From positions 55,533 to 119,532 of the forward strand of contig JAOBSW010001120.1 of NCBI GenBank assembly GCA_026214975.1: a stretch of 64,000 bases of DNA, read 5' to 3'. Below the pieces are notes generated by a model that saw only the letters and a program-made list of their open reading frames with translations, did no database searches and was not told where the DNA came from. Position 1 is the stretch's first letter. Each line of letters opens with the position of its first letter. The translations under genes were made by a program, and so were the position numbers. The stretch comes from Gentiana macrophylla (taxonomy: Eukaryota > Streptophyta > Magnoliopsida > Gentianales > Gentianaceae). This document shows positions 11,350 to 23,608 of the stretch, one piece after another.

Positions 11350-12090
11350 GTAATATCTAAGGGAAAATCGAAGTTCCTATTCCATTACACAAAGTGTACC
11401 CAGTGATGATGGAGGAAATGATGAGATGATAAAGAAATTCTTTAGAAAAACGAACGGTGACGGAGAATTGATTGGACGGGAGCAGCCCAAGCATACTAGA
11501 TATATTCTACTTTATAAGGTCCTTGGCAGAATGAGAGACACGCTCGGAGATAACGGAGGTATCCAGAGGCTCAATTTTCTTCAGCAAGATAGTGATGACA
11601 GTGAATTTACGGCTAAAACTATATTTCCTAGCTTGATGAAACAAAATTGTCGAAAACTCCACCACCCCCGACACCAGGTATTAAACAACGGACAACAGAT
11701 GCCTCTGTGGAGGAATAATCTCGTTGTTATATTATATTACTGATGTTGGTTAATTTTCTTTCAGGTATGCTGTTGTTTAATATTTACTTTTACATTTTAA
11801 TTTGCTTCTTTGGCTTATCATTCAATGGTCAGTTCCTTATAATCTTTTAATTTCTCTGATTATTATTTTTACGTTTATTATATTTTGTTATTGTTCTTTG
11901 GAGTTAATGTGGTCTCAAATCGTTCTTGGATCATTGAATTAGAAGTTTCCTTGAACCACTGTTTGATTCTTATTAAATACCATTATGTGTTGCATGAACA
12001 GAGAAACTTTGATTTTCGCACCATTTATCTTCTCCGCCTTTAGTACCTGACTACCTGCTTCGAATCAGGTAATACGCTTTTTCATGGTTT
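11350..12090. other. No recognised feature
   Basis: AT-rich DNA up to the copia insertion. A plus-strand open frame at 11426-11743 has no family resemblance or codon character that I recognise, and I do not annotate it. Confidence 0.4.
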
Positions 12091-12095
12091 GTACA

Positions 12096-12291
12096 TGTTA
12101 GAAAATATTGAATAAATGTAAAAGAAATAGTGTGAATGTCATTGACGGCTAGGGTTGAGTGACTTAGGGACCAAGATTTGTATTTACTACCTTTCCTTTT
12201 ATATCTTGTAATTTCTCCATTATAAGTGAATGGAATAAGGGAGAATGAATATAAGTCTTCCCTTCTTTTCTGATATGTATGATTTCTAACA
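12096..12291 (+). repeat. copia 5' LTR
   Basis: TGTTAGAAAATATTG to TGATTTCTAACA. The 5-bp inverted ends TGTTA/TAACA are typical of copia elements. Confidence 0.95.
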
Positions 12292-12303
12292 TGGTATCGG
12301 AGC
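12292..12303 (+). other. Primer-binding site (initiator tRNA-Met)
   Basis: TGGTATCGGAGC directly follows the LTR, one base different from the common TGGTATCAGAGC. Confidence 0.85.
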
Positions 12304-12378
12304 CAATTTCTAACCCTAGCCGATCTCTCATTCATCTCTCCTCCTAAAGTGGCACAATTTTGTGCGACTGTCTTTCTC

Positions 12379-13040
12379 ATGGAGTCAAAAACTGAAAACT
12401 CCATTGCCAATATATTCTCCTCCTCCAACTCTATCTCTACGACCACTTCTGTCAGATTGAATGGGAAAAATTACGTACTATGGTCCCGTTCAGTCGAAAT
12501 TTTTCTCACCGGAAAAGGGATGGACCACCATCTCACTACCGACAAGGCAGAAAAGGGAGACACTCGGGCGAATTTCTGGAAACAAGACGACGCCCAAATC
12601 ATGTCTCTGCTTCTAAACAGTATAGAGCAAAATATTGGAATAACATTGCTGTATTTAAAAACAGCAAAAGGCATGTGGGATCGTCTGAAACAGATGTACT
12701 CCGGTGCCGGAAACCTATCACGCATCTATGACGTTTGTAGGCGACTTCAATACAGAACAAGGTGATCAAACCTCAAGATTATTTCTCTTCCGTTATGAGT
12801 GCTTGTGAAGAACGAAACATGTACCTACCTCTTTCTTCGGATGTGACTGCAATGGAGCAGCAGCGACAAGACATGGATGTGGTTCGTTTTACGGTTGTCA
12901 TTTGCGATCGAATTCGACCTGTCAAATCACAAATTCTGGGTGGTACAGAATTACCCACCTCACTGAGGCATTCTCAAGGCTCCAACGAGCAGCGTAACAG
13001 TTAACCCAGCTGATTGCTTCCTCCATCGACGATTCTGAGA
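12379..13040 (+). pseudogene. copia gag (UBN2-type) with frameshift
   Basis: The coding start is probably the Met at 12379 (MESKTENS). The gag signature is clear: VRLNGKNYVLWSRSVEIFL, then KTAKGMWDRLKQMYS. A frame change near 12765 separates it from the segment beginning SRLFLF-like in other copies, read here at 12762-13004. The nucleocapsid part follows in yet another frame (see next entry). Gag would form the cytoplasmic virus-like particle that packages the element RNA. Confidence 0.85.
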
Positions 13041-13042
13041 AA

Positions 13043-14600
13043 ATGGCGATGCTTTCCCGTAGCCCTAGCCGAGGAGGTCGCGGCGGATGTAATTCTAGGG
13101 GAGGCCGTGGCGGAAGAGGTGGCCGGTCAGGCCGTGGTGGTGATCGAGGGGATCGAAAGTGCGATCACTACGGCCTTACGAACCACCTTATTGATCAGTA
13201 CTGGATTCTTCATGGTTACCCTCCTCACATGGCCAATCATGCTGCTGGACCAACATCAGAGAATGCGGGCAACAGTACCTTAGATGGGCTGCTTCCAACT
13301 CCACCGACACCGACTGCCAATTTTGTGAAAATGGATGAGCCGAACCCTGCTAATTCCTCATGCCTTTTTTCTACCCGGTCAAACCCATGGATCTTTGACT
13401 CCGGGGCTACCGAACATATGACGGGTCTGTCTCACTCCATTTTTAATTATCAGCCTCTACCTTCACCTCGATATGTCACTTTAGCTAATGGTTCTAAAAC
13501 TCATATTTCTGGTATTGGTGATGTTATTTTAAATGATACTATTAAGCTAACAAAAATTCTTCACGTACCAGATTTTCCTTACAGTCTTCTCTCTATCAGT
13601 AAACTCACTCACGATCTAAATTGTTCTGTTATTTTTCTCCCAATTCGTGTGTTTTGCGGGATCTTCGAGATCGCGGAGGACGATTAGTACGGTCGTGAAC
13701 AAAGCGGGTCTCTACTACTTCGATGCCTCACCCAATTCGTCTCTTGCCTTACATGTTGATTCCATGACTTGGCACTGCCGGCTTGGTCATTCCCCTTTAC
13801 CCATTTTACAAAAACAAATTACCAGTATTTCCTCTTTAGACTCTTGTGACACATGTCAACTTAGTAAGCATCGTCGTACTTCTTTTAAGCATAATTCGAA
13901 TAACCGGAGATAAACTCCGTTTGAGTTGGTCCATTCCAATATATGGGGACCTTTTCATATTATATCAAATAAATTTCGTTACTTTATTACTTTTGTAGAT
14001 GATTTTTCTCGTATGACATGGATCTATTTGATGAAAGAGCGTACCGATATTACCTCGTGCTTTCAATTATTTCAGAAAGAAGTTCAAACTCAGTTTAATT
14101 GTAACATTCGTTATGTTCGTAGTGATAATGCTCAGGAATACAAAACTCACTTCTCTCGGTTTTTGTCTGATCTTGGAATAATTCACCAAACTTCGTGTTC
14201 TCACATCCCACAACAAAACGGAGTTGCAGAACGAAAAAAATCGCCACCTTATTGATGTAGCTCGTACTCTAATGATCCACATGCATGTTCCCAAGTGTTT
14301 CTGGAGTGATGCGGTCTTGACCTCCTGTTTCCTTATCAACCGCATGCCTACCAAAAATCTACAAGGTGCCTCTCCATTTTCTGTCTTTTTTCCTTCTCTA
14401 CCCCCTTATCCACTTCCACCCCGTATTTTTGGTTGTGTCAGTTATGTCCAAATCCTTGGACCAGGATACGACAAATTTGATCCTCGTGCTACAAAATGCA
14501 TTTTTTTGGGTTATTCCCGAACTCAGAAAGGTTACCGCTGCTACAATCCAGTTCTGCAACGATACTTTGTTATTGCTGACGTCACATTTGATGAATGTTG
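13043..14600 (+). pseudogene. copia nucleocapsid, protease and integrase, broken
   Basis: A Gly/Arg-rich RGG stretch precedes a degenerate zinc knuckle (CDHYGLTNH) in which later cysteines are replaced by tyrosine. The aspartic protease active site is WIFDSGATEHMTG. The integrase zinc domain shows WHCRLGH with CDTC about 30 residues later. The catalytic core reads LVHSNIWGPF, where Asn stands at the position that is normally the first Asp of the D-D-E triad; RSDNAQEY and PQQNGVAERK hold the other two. Breaks occur near 13680, at an in-frame TAA at 13911-13913, and near 14240. Protease and integrase would process the polyprotein and insert the cDNA; neither can be made intact. Confidence 0.85.
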
Positions 14601-14933
14601 ACCAGATACTCCCACCAATAAATGACCCTAACTTTCTCGAGCTGTTATAAGCACACCCACCACACCACCTTCCAACCTCCTCTCTCTCCCAACGCTTAAT
14701 GATGCCCTTCCCGACCGCCTTCTATCACACTGTGTTTATCATCGCCGTCGCCGAGACCCGGTCGCCTCTCTCCACTTCAAGATTCACCGTCATCCAACCT
14801 TCCCATTACTCTCCGGAAAAGCTCGCACTGTGTTACCCAACATCCTATTGGTAACTTTGTATCTTCTCAACATCTATCCCCTGCATACTCGTCTTTCCTT
14901 ACTAATGTCTCCCAAGTTTCTATCCCTCACTCT

Positions 14934-16348
14934 TTGCAGGATGCTCTATTTGATCATAATTGGCGGTTGGCTATGGAAGCGGAGATGGAGGCACTCCACT
15001 CTAATCGTACTTGGGAGTTGGTTCCACTCCCACCTGGTAAGAGGCCTGTCGGTTGCAAATGGGTATATACTATTAAGCACAATCCAGACGGGTCTGTGGC
15101 TCGTCATAAAGCCTGGTTGGTCGCCAAAGGATACACGCAAACATATGGAATTGATTATGATGAGACATTTTCCCCTGTGGCTAAGGTCCCCTCTATTCGC
15201 ATATTGATTTCTCTTGCTGCAAACAACAATTGGCCTCTCTTTCAGTTTGATGTGAAAAATGATTTTTTGGCTGGGACTTGCATGATGAGATTTATATGGA
15301 GCAACCTCCGGGGTTTGTTGCTCAGAGGGGGTATTCTGGAATGGTTTGCAGGTTAAAGAAGTCGGTATATGGACTTAAACAGTCGCCTCGAGCTTGGTTT
15401 GGTAAATTCTCTGAAGTGGTTCGGGAGTTTGGTCTCAAACAGGTCGCATCGATCACTCGGTTTTCTTTATGCACACAAAACTTGGTTGTGTTTATCTTAT
15501 TGTCTATGTAGATGATATTGTCCTTACAGGTAATGACATGGAAGCAATATCCAACCTCATGGCATTTCTTGGACAGAAATTTCAGACTAAGGACTTGGGC
15601 AAACTCCGTTATTTTCTTGGTGTAGAAGTTGCTCGCTCTCAACAAGGCATAGTTCTTTGCCAAAGGAAATATGTATTGGATTTATTATCAGAGGTAGGGA
15701 TGCTTGGAGGAAGACCTGTAGACACTCCTATGGACCCAAATTTGAAACTTCGAAAAGATGATGGGCAATTGTTCGATTCACCTGGCAGGTACCGCCTTCT
15801 TGTGGGCAAACTCAATTACTTAACTATCACTAGGCCTGACATCTCATATGCAGTAAGTGTGGTTAGCCAATTCTTGGAATGTCCACGAGTACCACATTGG
15901 GAAGATTTGAATCCTCAGATACTTAAAACAAGCACCTGGGCTTGGATTGATTTATCGGGCCAATAAGCATTTACGGCTTGAAGGTTATATAGATGCAGAT
16001 TGGGCGAGTTCACCATCGGATAGAAGATCTACAACCGGTTATTGCACCTTCCTTGGAGGAAACTTAATTACATGGAAAAGCAAGAAGCAACAAGTAGTAG
16101 CCCGATCGAGTGCTGAAGCAGAGTATAGGGCCATAGCTCACACGTGCAGTGAGTTAACTTGGATTCGTTATTTTCTTGAAGAAATTGGAATCAAGGTTGG
16201 TTTTCCTATTCCACTCTACTACGATAATCAAGCGGCCATACACATTGCAACCAATCCAGTTTTTCATGAACGCACAAAACATATCGAGGTGGACTGCCAT
16301 TTTATACGTGACAAGATCACCGCCAGGAAATTTGTACACCTTATGTGA
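14934..16348 (+). pseudogene. copia reverse transcriptase and RNase H, broken
   Basis: The reverse transcriptase starts with WELVPLPPGKRPVGCKWVY and continues through YDETFSPVAK, the second block KKSVYGLKQSPRAW and the catalytic YVDDIVLTGND, all recognisable. The RNase H part reads YIDADWASSPSDRRST, QVVARSSAEAEYRA and NPVFHERTKHIEVDCH. Frame changes near 15290, 15470 and 15950 split it into at least four pieces. Catalytic residues that I can check (YVDD, DADW) are intact, so decay is by indels rather than active-site loss here. Confidence 0.9.
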
Positions 16349-16453
16349 AGACAGGTGATCAACTTGCGGATGTATTCACCAAGGCTCTAGCTGGGACACT
16401 TCTGTCACGGTTTCGTTCCAAGCTAGCTATGCATGATATCCATAAGCCAGCTT

Positions 16454-16462
16454 GAAGGGGAG
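16454..16462 (+). other. Polypurine tract
   Basis: GAAGGGGAG lies directly before the right LTR start. Confidence 0.85.
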
Positions 16463-16663
16463 TGTTAGAAAATATTGAATAAATGTAAAAGAAATAGTGT
16501 GAATGTCATTGGCGGCTAGGGTTGAGTGACTTAGGGACCAAGATTTGTATTTACTACCTTTCCTTTTATATCTTGTAATTTTCCCATTATAAGTGAATGG
16601 AATAAGGGAGAATGAATATAAGTCGTTCTTTCCCTTCTTTTCTGATATCTATGATTTCTAACA
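16463..16663 (+). repeat. copia 3' LTR
   Basis: 201 bp, TGTTAGAAAATATTG to ATTTCTAACA, followed by GTACA. It carries a 5-bp insertion (near AGTCGTTCTTTCCC) relative to the left LTR. Confidence 0.95.
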
Positions 16664-16668
16664 GTACA

Positions 16669-19158
16669 CAAGCTTTAAGTTTAATTTCTAATTGTGTTTT
16701 GCATCGATTGTTCTTTTTTTATTTGGTGCTTTGCTCGCTCTATTAAACTGGATTCGACATTAAATTTCTCAAAAAACAGTATCTTACATGGAAAAAGAAT
16801 TGAGACAAATAATGCAGATTTTATTTTTTCTATAAGAACATGACTTCAGGGGTTACCATCCATATGCTGTGCAGACAAATTGTTCATTGTCTCTTTGGGT
16901 TGATTGTAGACACTCAAGGAGCTGAAATGGATTTTCTATTGAGCACTAATGACAATGGTAGAAGCCTGATGTGAATTGTCATTAGCGGCATATTCAATGT
17001 ATTAGCACCGGTTCATGCGTGTTCTTGTTGGGATTTTTTTATATACCTTTTGTACCTCGACTCGATGCCCGGGTCAATTTTCTTCTGTACTGCTAATGCG
17101 TTCAGTTTGTGGACCCACCAGTGATTCCTGGTCTCGCTTTGTTGTTGAGAGTTTCAAATGCTCTGGCAAAGTTGTTTCCAATTTTTTCCGGTTGGAGTAT
17201 CCCCGAGTAAATCGGTAAGTAGCGTGATTCTTGATAGTTTCCATGTCATGTATATACATATCTTTCTATCTATGACTGCATGGATGCTTTTGTTTGGTGA
17301 TGTGTCCCGTATTTGATATGTATCCGAAACTAATGTGCCAAAAGATTTTAGTAAAATATTTAAAAAGTGGTGCATTATTCATTAATGGTTACAAACGTAC
17401 AAACTGGTGTGCCAAAAGTTGCAGTACTATTGAAGCAATTTTCATCATGTGTTTGGGTCTATGCTACACGCATATCCTTTTCGAAATTTCTATTTAGCTA
17501 TCCATTTTAGCTTGTAGTGTAAATCCTTTAGTCTTGGAAATTTGGTAAATTTCATTGCTTAGCATGTCCGGCTCTTATGCACATCATGATCCTTGCATCA
17601 AAATCACCCATGACACAATTATTAACTAAGAAGTCTTTGTCCTCTAAGCCTCATTTGTTAATTGAATCCTACTACACCTGGTGTATCAATGTCTATACTT
17701 CTAAATTCAAAAGCTAGGCATGAACCCTGTGCATACGGTAGAACCCTTGATGTCCTTTTTCTGCCTCATACGCTGATGTTGTTACTCAAGCTCATTATCT
17801 TTTTCCACTAAAAATTCATTTCATGACTTCATTATTTTAATTTGGTTTCATTAAATCTGGAAACAAAAAAAAAATCATTTTTTGGATTGAACTACTAGAT
17901 CTTCACATCGTTTATTAGCTGTTCGTTTAGTGGTTGGCTAAATCGGGCTCAACAAAGAAAGATTCTTATGTTGATTGGAAGTCCTCCATATTCATGATGG
18001 ACTGCATAGGAAACATGTGTTCAAGTACCCAAATTGAGCCATTTCATGTTCGTTGTGTTTGATGCTGGATATTGATCATGGCGGCTTGTTATTCGTCTGT
18101 ATGGATGCTTCAACTACATCTTTTTTAATTTTAATGTGTTGAGGCTGTGTGATACGTTTTTGCTTGATGCGGTGATGTGCTTTAGCTTAGGGGTATTTTT
18201 TGCTTATATTATAGCATGCGATTGTTGATTTTGGTTTAGCTCAGTAGTGGTTTCCAGGATTACATTATCTTGCTCGTTGCTGGGTTGTGAATTTTTGCGC
18301 TTTTGTTATGCTTAGTTTTGGCTCATTTTCTCATCTCTCATTTTATGTGATTGTCTTAGAGTGGAGAATTATGTCCTAGCTTCTTTAACTATTCTTGTGA
18401 TATCTTTTTTGTCCTTCTGGTTGTATTAGATCTTTGTTGGAGTAGAACAATTTTACACATTGTTGTGTTTATATTATCTTGTTTAACTTTATAGGTTTTT
18501 CTCATTTGGAGAGCTTCTTTTTGTAGCTTCACTAATTTTGGCTTCCCATATTTCCTAGTGTTGGCTCGACATTGAATGTGTTTTGGCTCTTGTCCCCACT
18601 TTTCTTTCACCGTTGATGCCAACGCTATTATACACTTTGATTGTTGTGGTTCATTTGTGTTTTATTGTTATGACTTATTTGTTTTAGGAACACTTAGTTT
18701 TGGAGTTGGCGACTTTTTAGTGGAGTTGGTGCCATATGTACTTTTCCAGTGGAAGGTTGATGGTTGCTGTCTAGTTTTGCATTGTGGCGTATGTTTTGCT
18801 AGGTTTCCTACTCTTTTGGACAGAATTCTTCTAATGTTGCGTGTTGCTTATATGATGCCCCTTTGTGTTCTTTGCATCATGATGCGGGTTTGTGGGTTGA
18901 AGCAAGGCGTTTTTCTCTTACAGATCAGAACTAGCAGATTATTTTGGCCTCACATCACTGAAGAGCACATGATGATATTCAGCTGTTGGAATGTGTATAG
19001 AGTGTTTATCATAGGTCCTTAGGCTTTTTTTTTTATTTACAATTTTTATTTACTCGTAGTTTTGGTTTTCTTGTTTTTCTAATTCAGACCATTGTATTTT
19101 TTATGACTGTTTCGGCACATTGCTGAAGCTTAACTTAATATTATTTCAAACTTTGATG
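16669..19158. other. No recognised gene or element
   Basis: T-rich unique-looking DNA between the copia and Tat insertions. It reads like intron or intergenic sequence. The longest open frame (18576-19022) is a Cys/Leu/Phe-rich translation of T-rich DNA with no recognisable family and is not called. Confidence 0.5.
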
Positions 19159-19163
19159 GTTAT

Positions 19164-19669
19164 TGATTACGCTAAAAATCGCAATCAGGTAATTAAACAA
19201 TTCGAATGATTCAAGTTAGGAAAGTAATAAAGAAACAGATGAATTTTATATGAATTTGGACTGAACTCTTCGAGAGAGCTGCCTACGTATCAAATCCAAG
19301 TACTGAATCGGAATCAAGTCCCCCTCGTAGTTTAGGACCTTCCTTTTATATCTCTCCTTCATGATGATAACCTTCCTTCACATAATGGGGAGTTATCATC
19401 GGTTATCTTTGGACATTATCGGACGTGGGATCTACCCACGTCTGTAAACAGTTAAGCCGTTATTGACTTTGTCTTCGTCATGCTCATTCGATTGTTCTGT
19501 CTAGAAATGTTTCTGCGTAGCGGAGTCCTGCTCCTCTGACTATTCTTCCCAGAGGACCAGCATCTGGCGAAGTCCTTCCTTGTCAGTCCGTTTATAGTTA
19601 TCATCTAATCTTTATAATGGACCCGGCCCAGTTGCGAATAATCCGATCCAGTGGGCCTACACATCATCA
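19164..19669 (-). repeat. Tat 3' LTR
   Basis: TGATTACGCTAAAAATCG to CTACACATCATCA on the plus strand. Next to it, at 19671-19683, the minus strand is purine-rich (CTGGGGGGACTTA), the expected polypurine tract. An inverted repeat GACGTGGG/CCCACGTC with a 5-base spacer lies at 19422-19442. Confidence 0.9.
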
Positions 19670-19948
19670 TAAGTCCCCCCAGACTGGGTTGGACTGCTTT
19701 ACAGCTGCCCTAGTCTGCAATGTTTTTAACTTCCGTCATCAATGTACCGCGAAACGAGACCAAGTCACACCCGATTATTATTATAACTGTGAACTGAACC
19801 ATAACGTCGTTTCTACTTCTTGTCAAATAATCACACCTCTTGTCAAATAACTCCTTTATTTCAAACCCTTTGAATCACATCTCTGCAATTACAAGTAAGT
19901 TTCTTCCTCTGTGTTTTTTCCTCTTCTTTTTAATTCATTATCTATTTC

Positions 19949-20913
19949 ATGAGTTTGAGAGCCAATACTGCCTCTAGTGATTCTGTGGAAAAGTTATTTC
20001 GATCGCCGGAAAGGACTTCAACTGTAGTAGATAGTGAAGAAGTGAATTCCTCTAACCCTATTCCTTTCCCTGAAACCGTTATAAATGTCGATCATCCCTC
20101 TTCTGTAATTGATTTAGGGAATACTTCCACCTTTGGGGATAATCCCTTGTGCCTTTTGCCTTCTCATCTTCTTCCCCCTGGGGTTTTTACTCCTACTTCG
20201 ATTGTTCATCAATATCCAGAAGACCACTCTGCCTTTTTAAACACTCTTAAAAGGGAAATCAATTGATTCGACAAAACCAAAGCCATAATGGCTTGCCATG
20301 GTGTTTCTAGCAGGATGACCAAAACCGAATTGGCCAGTTTACTGAAAACTTATAAAATTCGCACTGACCCTTTTGAAGTCGTTCTTCAAAAATCCACTGA
20401 GTATGCTTTTAGTCCCCCAGCAGGTTTCTGTACAGTATATGCTGATCAGCTACGTAGCGGTCTTCGATTTCCTCTTCCTCCCGGTTATGTTGAAGTGATG
20501 CGGTATTATAAGTTGGGTATTGGTCAAATCCAGCCAAACAGCGTCAAATTCCTGGTTGGATTCATGATATGGTGCGTTTAAATACCACCCCTTTCTCTGT
20601 AAAATTATTTAGGAATTTCTACCAATGTAAATTAACACCGGGTAGTGGGGGATGGTATCATTTCTGTCGTAGAGCCGGTAAGTTAAGACAGATTAGTATC
20701 ATATCTGGTAAAGATAAAACCAAGAAAAAGTGGCAAGAGCATTTTTTCTTTGTAAAACACAACACCGAAGTGAATCTTGGCCGGTGGAATACGTCCTCTA
20801 TGACAGATAAACTAAAAGATCCCATATATCTTGCTCTGGTTGAGTATCTTGTGAGTAACAAAGTTTCTTTGACTCTGAACACAATGAGCTCTGCGTTGGT
20901 GAATGCTGCCCAG
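19949..20913 (+). pseudogene. Tat antisense gene, 5' part: putative gypsy-type transposase-like (PF04195-like) protein
   Basis: Read on the plus strand, opposite to gag-pol. The first 106 codons (19949-20266) are Ser/Pro-rich and end at a stop; the second part (20288-20580) and third part (20569-20913) are in shifted frames, so the gene is broken. The core GFCTVYADQLRSGLRFPLPP followed by LGIGQIQPNSVKFLVGF is the signature of the plant PF04195 group (named putative gypsy-type transposon; role unknown). The Athila element is inserted directly after codon GCC-CAG at 20913, and the exon sequence resumes after 32295. In other plants such proteins are annotated as stand-alone genes, but they belong to these elements. 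Confidence 0.75.
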
Positions 20914-21905
20914 TGACGGATCTTTTCTAGGTTATACAATCCTTACCGGCAGTGTACCGGGTCAAATTGTAGTGCTAGTATGGTGAGTCAGGTGTCGAAT
21001 CCTCAGGGAAGCGTGTGGTAATTCAGAGTGTGGTTAAACACCAAGAAGCTGTTATTAACTCAATCTAAGTCGCAGTTTTTTTACCAAGTACATAATCTCT
21101 AAGCTACTAAAACAGTAAATAAATGCATAATACTAATATAGATATATATAGATATAAATATATATAGGTACCAATATAATAAATACTAATATAGAAACTA
21201 GTAATATTATTAGAAACTAGCCAAGAATATGTTATTGAATTACAATCTCTTTTTAGTTCAATGGATGTGCTCGATCTTCCTTTTTAGGTCTAATTGATTA
21301 CGTGAAACGGTATACTCCTAAGCTCAACAATTCCTCCTCACACGAGCGTATGAAATTGTCATATGTCTAATTCTCTGTCCAATGTCATCTTAATCATGGG
21401 TCACTCCCGTTTTGTCATACGGCCAGTATTTTAAGATCTGTCGATTAAACAGGTGATTTCAACGTAATAATCTCTCGAGTACAAATATTCTACCCCGGGA
21501 TAGGAAATAGGATTCCGTTTGTCAGACGGCCATTTTTACCCTCCGGTCTTTCTATCCATGATCTCATAACCTAACTTCTCTGGTCAGTTCATCATTAGAT
21601 TACGACTCCGTTTATATTGGTTAATTACGTCAGTACAAACATGCCATTAAGTTCAAATAGAAAGAGATTCATCATAATCGATTTTAATCAGATATTAACA
21701 TAGTCATCATCCATTTCCCTAAAAAGATAAAACTAATTCAATTCCATATCTTGGCTAGATATTAAGTTAGCCTAATATCATTATAACTATTCTATAGATA
21801 CTACTAATAACAAACAAACATAAATACATTAGAAAGTTACCAGATTACAATTGAAGCATCAGAGCCGTATTCTCCGGAAATAGCAACTCTTCTAAAAACA
21901 ACGAG
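20914..21905 (-). repeat. Athila 3' LTR, U3 part deleted
   Basis: Collinear with 30665-31656 of the 5' LTR, from TGACGGATCTTTTCTAGG to AAAACAACGAG, then it switches abruptly into the envelope-position ORF. The deletion removed U3, the polypurine tract and the ORF end. A short duplication (AGTATAGGGGTCA at about 21910 and 21940) marks the junction. Confidence 0.9.
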
Positions 21906-23145
21906 AAGAGTATAGGGGTCAGATTACAATCTGGCATAGTATAGGGGTCATGCTGACTCTGTGGATACCTAGCAGAAATTTCTGCATATCTGGGATCTAT
22001 CTCACCTATGAAAGCTCTGTGGCCTCTTTGGCCAATCCTAAGATCCTCAGCCCACTGCCTATTCTTTTCACAAGCTAAAGCTATATTAGCATCAGTTCTA
22101 GCCTGAGCCTGAACCATATGCTGAAACATAGCCTCAATCTGGCTATTCGGCTCGAAGTGGTGTGGTCGCTGTGGATCGCCAGGAGTTCGAGTCTTTGGAG
22201 TATGAATATGAGATGGAGGTGGTGGTTGTTGTTGCTGCTGGCGATTTTGGTTGTTATAATTTATCCTACCAGCAGGTGAGGCAGTTAATTTTTGACCGAT
22301 AAGTGGAACATAAGGAGACTCAATCCTATCAGATGGTAAAACTGGGACCTCAAAAGTAGTACACAAGGCTGAAATAAGATTAGGGAACGGCAGACGTCCC
22401 CCTCGAATTCTATTTTTAGCAAAATCACACGCCTTGGAAAAGATAAGTTTCCCCAGATGAATAGGAATGTCATTCACCATAGCCCAGGCAATAATAACGT
22501 CATCTCTACCATAAGCGCAAACATGAGTGGAAGGAGTTACATTATGGCCTAAGAATTGCTTAATTGCCCTTATGTCCCTAATACATCTTCCATATGCAAA
22601 TCTATTATCTTTCCAAGCAAATTGTAGGGTCAAAAGCTTCTTTGGGCCTCATATGCCTTAGCCTTTGAAGAGTAGCAGGATGGTCTAAGCCCAGCATGAT
22701 GATAATCATCCTCATCGGGTATATCAGGCAATCCATAAAATGTATTTATCATAACTGGACTGAAAGTAACATTAACACTCCTAAGAGGGATATAAGTCAA
22801 TTCTTCAACAGTAGCTGGATCATAAGTTGATAGAACATAGTAAAACTCAGCTACCATTGTGGTATTAATGTTATCAGTTCTTTCCATGGCTATCTCCATC
22901 CATTCTCTATCAGCAAAAATATCCTTTACCTCCTTTCCTAATGAATCAAAGTCTATACCCCTTTCCAACCAGATTCTGCATTTACTGAAATACTCATTAT
23001 ATGCTTGCTTAGCCTCAGCACTAGCAGTTTTATCAAAAGAAATGGCTTCTTCCAAATCAGTTAATGGCCCAGGTTCTATAACCGGTACTACATCAGGGAT
23101 ATCTTGCTTTCTTTTCTTAGGGTTTCTCCTAGAAGAAGAGGCCAT
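21906..23145 (-). pseudogene. Athila envelope-position ORF, PF20167-like (putative plant transposon protein)
   Basis: Start Met at 23145 (MASSSRRNPKKRKQD), a basic N-terminus. The body shows CRIWLERGIDFDSL, WMEIAMER, MVAEFYYVL and FSPVMINTFYGLPD, which is the pattern of the plant PF20167 family found between pol and the 3' LTR of Athila elements. A frame change near 22630 splits it; the second half has GGRLPFPNLISALC and a Gln/Pro-rich spacer, and ends by reading into LTR sequence after the 21905 deletion. No signal peptide or membrane segment is evident in the readable part, so calling it an envelope protein rests on position only. Function unknown. Confidence 0.75.
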
Positions 23146-23576
23146 CTACGATATTGGTATGACAAAAACAAAAACACAAAAACAAACAAAAACAAGCTAA
23201 AGATTACTTAGATCAAAATAAAAATTTAAAATTCTATAATTAAAATAAAAATTGAAATAATTGATATATATATATATATTGTTACCTTTTAATGCTAGAA
23301 AAAACAATCTAGGTGCCGGAATGTATGGTGGTCGCCGGAATGAGGTGAAAAGAGAAGCTTTTCTTGCCAAACTTCAACCTTTTTGCAATGTTGATGTTTT
23401 TGGGTAGTGTGGTTGAAGAGAGGATGATGAATTATGGAGTTTGTGATATAAAAGTGGTGAAAAGTGATATATTTTTGGAAGAAAGGGGAGTTGGGTCGGG
23501 CGAAATGTGCAGAAAAAATGAGGAAATGGAAGAGAAGAAGAAAGGGCGGCTGTTTGTTGATATTAGATTTGACACA

Positions 23577-23608
23577 CCGGCGCGTGCGTGTGTACCGGCG
23601 CGTGCCGG
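23577..23608 (-). promoter_or_regulatory. Two copies of the LTR dyad motif upstream of the envelope-position ORF
   Basis: CCGGCGCGTGCCGG at 23595-23608 and a copy with a decayed right arm at 23577-23590 are the same motif found four times before the TATA box in the 5' LTR (31897-32020). They lie about 430 bases upstream of the ORF start on the minus strand. This suggests, but does not prove, an internal promoter or control region for that ORF. Confidence 0.5.

Larger units (their letters stand above)
12096..16663 (+). mobile_element. Ty1/copia retrotransposon, complete ends, decayed coding region
   Basis: The element is flanked by a perfect GTACA target duplication (12091-12095, 16664-16668). 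LTRs are 196 and 201 bp and differ at four positions plus a 5-bp indel, so insertion is fairly recent. The tRNA-Met primer site abuts the left LTR and a purine tract abuts the right LTR. Coding order is gag, protease, integrase, reverse transcriptase, RNase H, the Ty1/copia (Pseudoviridae-type) order. At 4.6 kb it is near the usual copia length with little lost, yet it carries about nine frame breaks or stops. Confidence 0.95.

Noticed and set aside
18576..19022. 148-codon open frame
   Set aside because: T-rich DNA giving Cys/Leu/Phe-rich translation, no start context, no domain; likely non-coding.
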